Shown: piece by piece, positions 60,222-64,000 of the stretch | How the letters are laid out: each line of letters begins with the position of its first letter | Position numbering within the stretch: position 1 is the stretch's first letter | DNA from: Scalesia atractyloides | Taxonomy: Eukaryota; Streptophyta; Magnoliopsida; Asterales; Asteraceae | Reading direction: 5' to 3' | Assembly (NCBI GenBank): GCA_947069175.1 | Contig: CAMTDV010000022.1 | Location: 35,651,476-35,715,475, forward strand | Length of the DNA stretch: 64,000 nt | Translations under genes and position numbers: made by a program | Notes under the pieces: generated by a model | Told to the model about the DNA's origin: nothing | What the model saw: only the letters and a program-made list of their open reading frames with translations | Database searches by the model: none

Positions 60222-60771
60222 CACTAAGCTTGGTTTCAAACAAGGAAGTTGTAGGTCCACTTGGAGGATCAAGATTAACCTACTTCGCTGATTATACAGC
60301 ACAAATACGAGTGTGGAATCCTTGTAAGTATGCAAACTAAAGCAAAGTAAGAAACACAGAATAACCAAAGATTCAATATCTTTATTAACATAAGAGAACT
60401 AAATACTCTCTGTGTTCTTGTGTCTCTCTCTAGCTTGTTCACTGATGTCTCACATAGCTCACTCTAATGTCACACGTCTGACCTTACACTGAGAAATGTA
60501 TGTCTGTATATATAGTGCCCCACACCTAGCAACAGTACGAAGAATGTTGTTGGTCATACGAAACACCACAAGACACAAAGAACCTTCTCTAAAAGATGCT
60601 TGTACGAATGACCAATGGATCGTATTAACATGACAAGCTCGTACGAATCAAGCAGGATGCTTGTTACAAGGAGCCACTCGTACGAGGGAATGTGGCTAGT
60701 ACGAGCAACATCTTGCTCGTACAAACCATCTCTCAATCGTACTTGGATGTGTTCTTCGGAGAACGTGTCAA
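60222..60771 (-). repeat. putative 5' LTR of copia-A (edges uncertain)
   Basis: It lies upstream (right) of the degenerate PBS. TATATATA is at 60507-60514, with an AATAAAG polyadenylation-like signal (minus) near 60380. A cluster of CGTACG cores and variants (60599-60745; exact at 60640 and 60679) lies upstream of the TATA box, the same layout as in the copia-1 LTR. The outer edge is placed at a minus-strand TGTTGACACG but could extend to about 60975. No second LTR is present. Confidence 0.4.
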
Positions 60772-61086
60772 CAGACATGACGTACACAAGACTTAACAGT
60801 ATGCACATATGCAACTGTTTCACAGTGACAAACTAATCATCGTACTAAACAAAGATAGGAGGATATCTTGATTTGGTCGACACGACCAAACTATACAGAC
60901 ACATTAAAGAAAGATCATACAATTACAGACGTAACTAAGAACAAGCGACAGACACAAAAGTATATCAGCAACCTCAGTGGTGCGAGAGGTACAGTAGGTT
61001 ATGTCTACTAAATAAAGACAATGGAGTCGGTTAGAAGTGCTTGTAAATGCACTACCGAGAAAATGATTAGGTAAACAAAGAGTCTC
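60772..61086. other. unassigned stretch
   Basis: AT-rich with no gene or repeat edge I can define. It may belong partly to the copia-A LTR or to the gypsy remnant that follows. Confidence 0.4.
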
Positions 61087-61750
61087 CTGCTGAATGCAGC
61101 ATTAACTTGGTGAAATCCTCAAGTAGAAACTTTAAGGAGTGATACTATGAAGAGGTTATCATGGGAAGAACTCAAAAATATTATGCGAGAAGAGTATTGC
61201 TCGCTGACAGGAATTCCAAGGGTAGAAACGGGATCCTAGAACTCCATCATGATTGTAGCCAACGTTGTTGGTTACACTCGATGCTTTCACGATCTCTCAA
61301 GAGTTGTTCCATATCGGGGAACACCTGAAATCAAATGCATTGAGCGCTACATTTGGGGTTTAGCCTCTAAGAACCGAAACATGACCACATCTTCCCACCC
61401 TACCTTCATCACGTAAACGGTAACTCTCGTAGTTAGTCTCACCAAGGATGCGGTAAAAATGGGAAATTACCAAAGAAAGGTGCAGAAAGGAAGGAAACGC
61501 TTGTGGAATCTACTAGCGACGGGAAGCAAAAATACTTACACCTTAAGGCAGGATCGAGAGTGAGTAATAAACGAAAGAGAACTATCGTAATGATAGAAAC
61601 GAAGGCAATTGCATCCATAATCGATGCTAGCACCCAGAAATATGCTGATAACTTACTAAAATCCTAAATGTGATAAGTGAAAATTTCCTCATGAGGGCAC
61701 TTGCAAAAGTGCCAAGAGTAGAAGTGTTATGAATCAAGACAAAAAACAGA
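61087..61750 (+). pseudogene. eroded gypsy gag fragment
   Basis: One frame with a few stops reads like the capsid domain of a plant gypsy gag: LLNAALTW near 61090, LSWEELKNIMREEYCSL (about 61156-61206), VGYTRCFHDLSRVVPYRGTP (61269-61328) and IERYIWGLASKN (61340-61375). Further on, at 61640-61740, a decayed Cys/His stretch (KFPHEGTCKS) marks the nucleocapsid. It is older than the other elements: several catalytically neutral positions and both ends are lost. The rest of the element was not found. Confidence 0.7.
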
Positions 61751-62040
61751 ACCAATAAGTTAGTAAGGCTCAACCAAGAACAAGGATGTTAAGTGTGGCA
61801 CGAAGGCCACTTCAAGCATGAACGTCTTTAGAATGAATCAGACAAGTGAATTGAAGTGTGAGTGAGCAGAAACTCTGGATACCCATAAGATCCTGATGTC
61901 GGCATGCGTACGTTCTACTCTACAATCATTACGTGTTAATTCTTTTGATACCAACACCGAGCTTAGCTAGTGTCTTTAGGTGTTAAGCATATACTCGAAT
62001 TAGAGTCTTGTAAATTAGACACGTTATCAAGTTAGCTAAT
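61751..62040. other. unassigned stretch after gag fragment
   Basis: Probably the eroded gag-protease part of the same old gypsy element. I cannot identify a protease motif. Confidence 0.35.
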
Positions 62041-62460
62041 GGGGAATTAGCGTTAGACTCGTCTCGTCGATACGAATCCAATGATATATAATGTCCAAAA
62101 CCTTTTTTTGTCCTACAAATCACACGATTCTAACCGGTTTGTAGGACGTTTATAAATTTTTTTACGGATCAATTTCTATGTACCAAAACGTTTATTACTC
62201 AGCTGGTTAACTTTCTAGCTTTTTGAGTTCAACTCGGAATAGTACCCAATTCGAAACATAGTCGAGATGGTAATCCGAATTGCTATCTGAGATGGTGATT
62301 CGAGATGGTAATCCGAATTGCTATCTGAGATGGTGATTCGAGATGGTAATCTGAATTGCTATCTGAGATGGGAATCCGTCCGAAATGAGGTATCCGAGAT
62401 GTAGTTCGAAATGAGGCATCCGAGATGTAATTCAGAACAGTAATCCGAGATGGTCCGAAA
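62041..62460 (-). repeat. fragment of copia-2-type leader
   Basis: It is similar to 58765-59120 in the same orientation: both have GATACGA(A/T)TCCAATGAT(A/G)TATAATGTCC, then a CACACGA-TCTAACCG stretch and the TCCGA(A/G)ATG word array. It contains a 38-bp tandem unit (GAGATGGTAATCCGAATTGC...) at about 62264-62360. It is cut on the right by the gypsy-B-family LTR. Confidence 0.75.
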
Positions 62461-64000
62461 TGTAACGCTTCGCATTTGTAACTTTCCATTTTTAGCAAGT
62501 CTGCTTCGTGTTTCAATTTTTGGAAAGTCCAAACCTTGTAATCGTATTTCATTTCCGAATCATTGTAAATCTAAGGCTTTGATTGTAATCAAACAGATCG
62601 ATTATACGCAATTCGCACTCTTTATACGCATTTATATCTATAATCATACACACATTCGTTACACAATTTATAGCTTCGAATCAACTTGCATATTCTTATC
62701 ATATATTCATGAAAGTTAAACATTTCAAATCAATCAAGCAATCAACAAGTTAAACACAAAATGCATAGACTTTTGGCACCACGATTCTTGTCACACTTAT
62801 GTTAATTATTTGCAAGACATGTTTAGGGTTATGTAACACCTTTAATCATGTTTTAATCTTCCAAAACACTTCACACTTGATTTACATATAAAATACATTA
62901 TTTGAATAACAATTAAAACAATTTATATAAATTAATAAACAAAAAAAACAAAAAAAAAGAGGGTTGCCATATGTTGATGTTTTGGGCTTGTTTCAAGTTT
63001 AAACACCCACTAATCTTGTCCAAAGCCCAACCCATTGAAACCCTAATCCCTTCCCTATATAAACCACCTTTCCCCATCCATTTCCCACTTTTACAAGCCT
63101 CCAAACACTTCAAAAACACTATCAAAGTCCCTAACATATTCAAAAAACGCAGCAGCCATATTTGAGTTTTTTTGTGAGTTCTAACCCACTTCTTTAACTA
63201 ATTATTCCTTACTTCTTCTTCTAAAACACTTGGATAACCTCTAGGAAGGTTTTCACAAGTTTTCTTGGGCAAACTAAGGTGAAACCTCACCATTTTTGAG
63301 GTCCAAAGTGCCAAAGATTTTCAAAGTTTTCTTTATGTTTCTTCCTCAACATTGTTTGCTAAGCCCTATGGGATGTTACCATAGGTTTTCCATTGAAAAC
63401 CAAGGTGGAACAATACCATTTTTGGGGCCAAACTTTCTTTTTTGAAAGTTAAACTTATAAACTTTTTTTTGAACTTGTTTTTTTTTAAACATAACAACAC
63501 TATGCTACTTATGCCTCTAACCAAGTTTATGGTTTGTGAGCTAGCTAGACTTGTTCATAAAAAATCAAGAGGCATAACAAGCCTCTAAACTTGTGGTTTT
63601 TACTAGGTTTCAAACACACAAGTGTTGAGCCATCCAAGCTTACAAGCTTATGTTGGTGTAGGTTTGATTACATGGATGCCTTGGCTATCCAACTTTTAAA
63701 TCCACCCCTCACTTGATGATTTCTATAATTCTTGACCATCCGGATTGTCCTTGTGACAATCTTGTGTATTGGTGAATCTTACGAAAGAGGTTTAGGACGG
63801 TTATCCTCCTATCTCCATGCATCACTTATATGACTTACATGATATCTATGATATACATGAACTCTATGATAAATTAGTAATATTATAACTATATATGTAA
63901 ATACTTAATATAACCGAACCTTTGACAATGACCATATGGTTACTTGTACTAGAAATAGGTTATTTTATCTTAGACCTAATCATCGTTATGATTCTATTGG
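62461..64000 (+). repeat. gypsy-B-family LTR, running off the right edge
   Basis: It starts TGTAACGCTTCGC and aligns with 23882 onward over all 1540 bp present. TATATAAA is at 63056-63063. The 26-bp palindrome is absent at the matching place (about 62940), where an A-rich run is found. It may be a solo LTR or the 5' LTR of a plus-strand element beyond the window. Confidence 0.85.

Larger units (their letters stand above)
27984..60771 (-). mobile_element. copia-A: host Ty1/Copia element split by three nested insertions
   Basis: Its pieces are 27984-28972 (integrase), 39754-40648 (integrase start, deletion, gag), 54239-54432 (leader) and 59895-60771 (leader and putative 5' LTR). Removing gypsy-D with one TSD copy restores the integrase reading frame exactly; the codons across the join read T-T-Y-G-D-S-Y-C. 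The gypsy-A and copia-2 insertions likewise carry perfect TSDs. The 3' part of copia-A is replaced at 27984 by gypsy-B. The element was already defective, since gag is fused to integrase at about 39918. Confidence 0.85.

Overview
This window is plant nuclear DNA made almost wholly of LTR retrotransposons. I found no intact host gene, tRNA or rRNA gene, CRISPR array or bacterial feature. The evidence is: chromodomain-bearing Ty3/Gypsy polyproteins, Ty1/Copia polyproteins with UBN2-type gag, primer-binding sites matching initiator tRNA-Met, and 5-bp target-site duplications (TSDs). The style of the elements (LTR ends TGT(A/C)ACACCC, unusual extra ORFs before gag) reminds me of Asteraceae genomes (sunflower, lettuce, Tanacetum). 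That placement comes from memory and is not proven here.

Layout, left to right. 1-3003: 5' part of a minus-strand copia element (copia-1; its 3' part lies off the left edge). 3004-4690: unassigned DNA with a short open frame of unknown origin and a cluster of CGTACG palindromes. 4700-7739: a long, badly frameshifted plus-strand ORF with a globular N-part, a basic/coiled-coil middle, Pro/Gln repeats and an acidic tail. 7740-16184: minus-strand chromovirus gypsy-C, with very long LTRs and gag to most of RT deleted. 16187-27983: plus-strand chromovirus gypsy-B, lacking the first ~360 bp of its 5' LTR and carrying a 1.6-kb tandem duplication across the integrase/3' LTR boundary. 27984-60771: one minus-strand host element, copia-A, split by three complete insertions: gypsy-D (28973-39753, minus, TSD GTAGT), gypsy-A (40649-54233, plus, TSD AGAGA) and copia-2 (54433-59894, minus, TSD AAAAG). 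61087-61750: eroded gypsy gag. 62041-62460: a piece of copia-2-like leader. 62461-64000: the start of another gypsy-B-family LTR, cut by the right edge.

The coding regions are decayed. gypsy-B has lost protease and RT catalytic residues, gypsy-A has an Asp-to-Asn change in RNase H, and copia-2 lacks integrase, RT and RNase H. Any further movement would need proteins supplied in trans.

The most interesting signals lie outside the standard gag-pol genes. gypsy-A and gypsy-D each carry a separate ORF between the primer-binding site and gag, both ending in a charged or coiled-coil segment; gypsy-C may keep a remnant of a third. The gypsy-B leader holds a serial array of short hairpins, several with the same 19-nt loop. 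Three gypsy families carry a GGCCGC-centred GC-rich motif, in two cases a strong palindrome or hairpin, upstream of the LTR TATA box. The copia leaders/LTRs are studded with family-specific short oligomers (CGTACG palindromes; CCGAAATG/CCGAGATG words).
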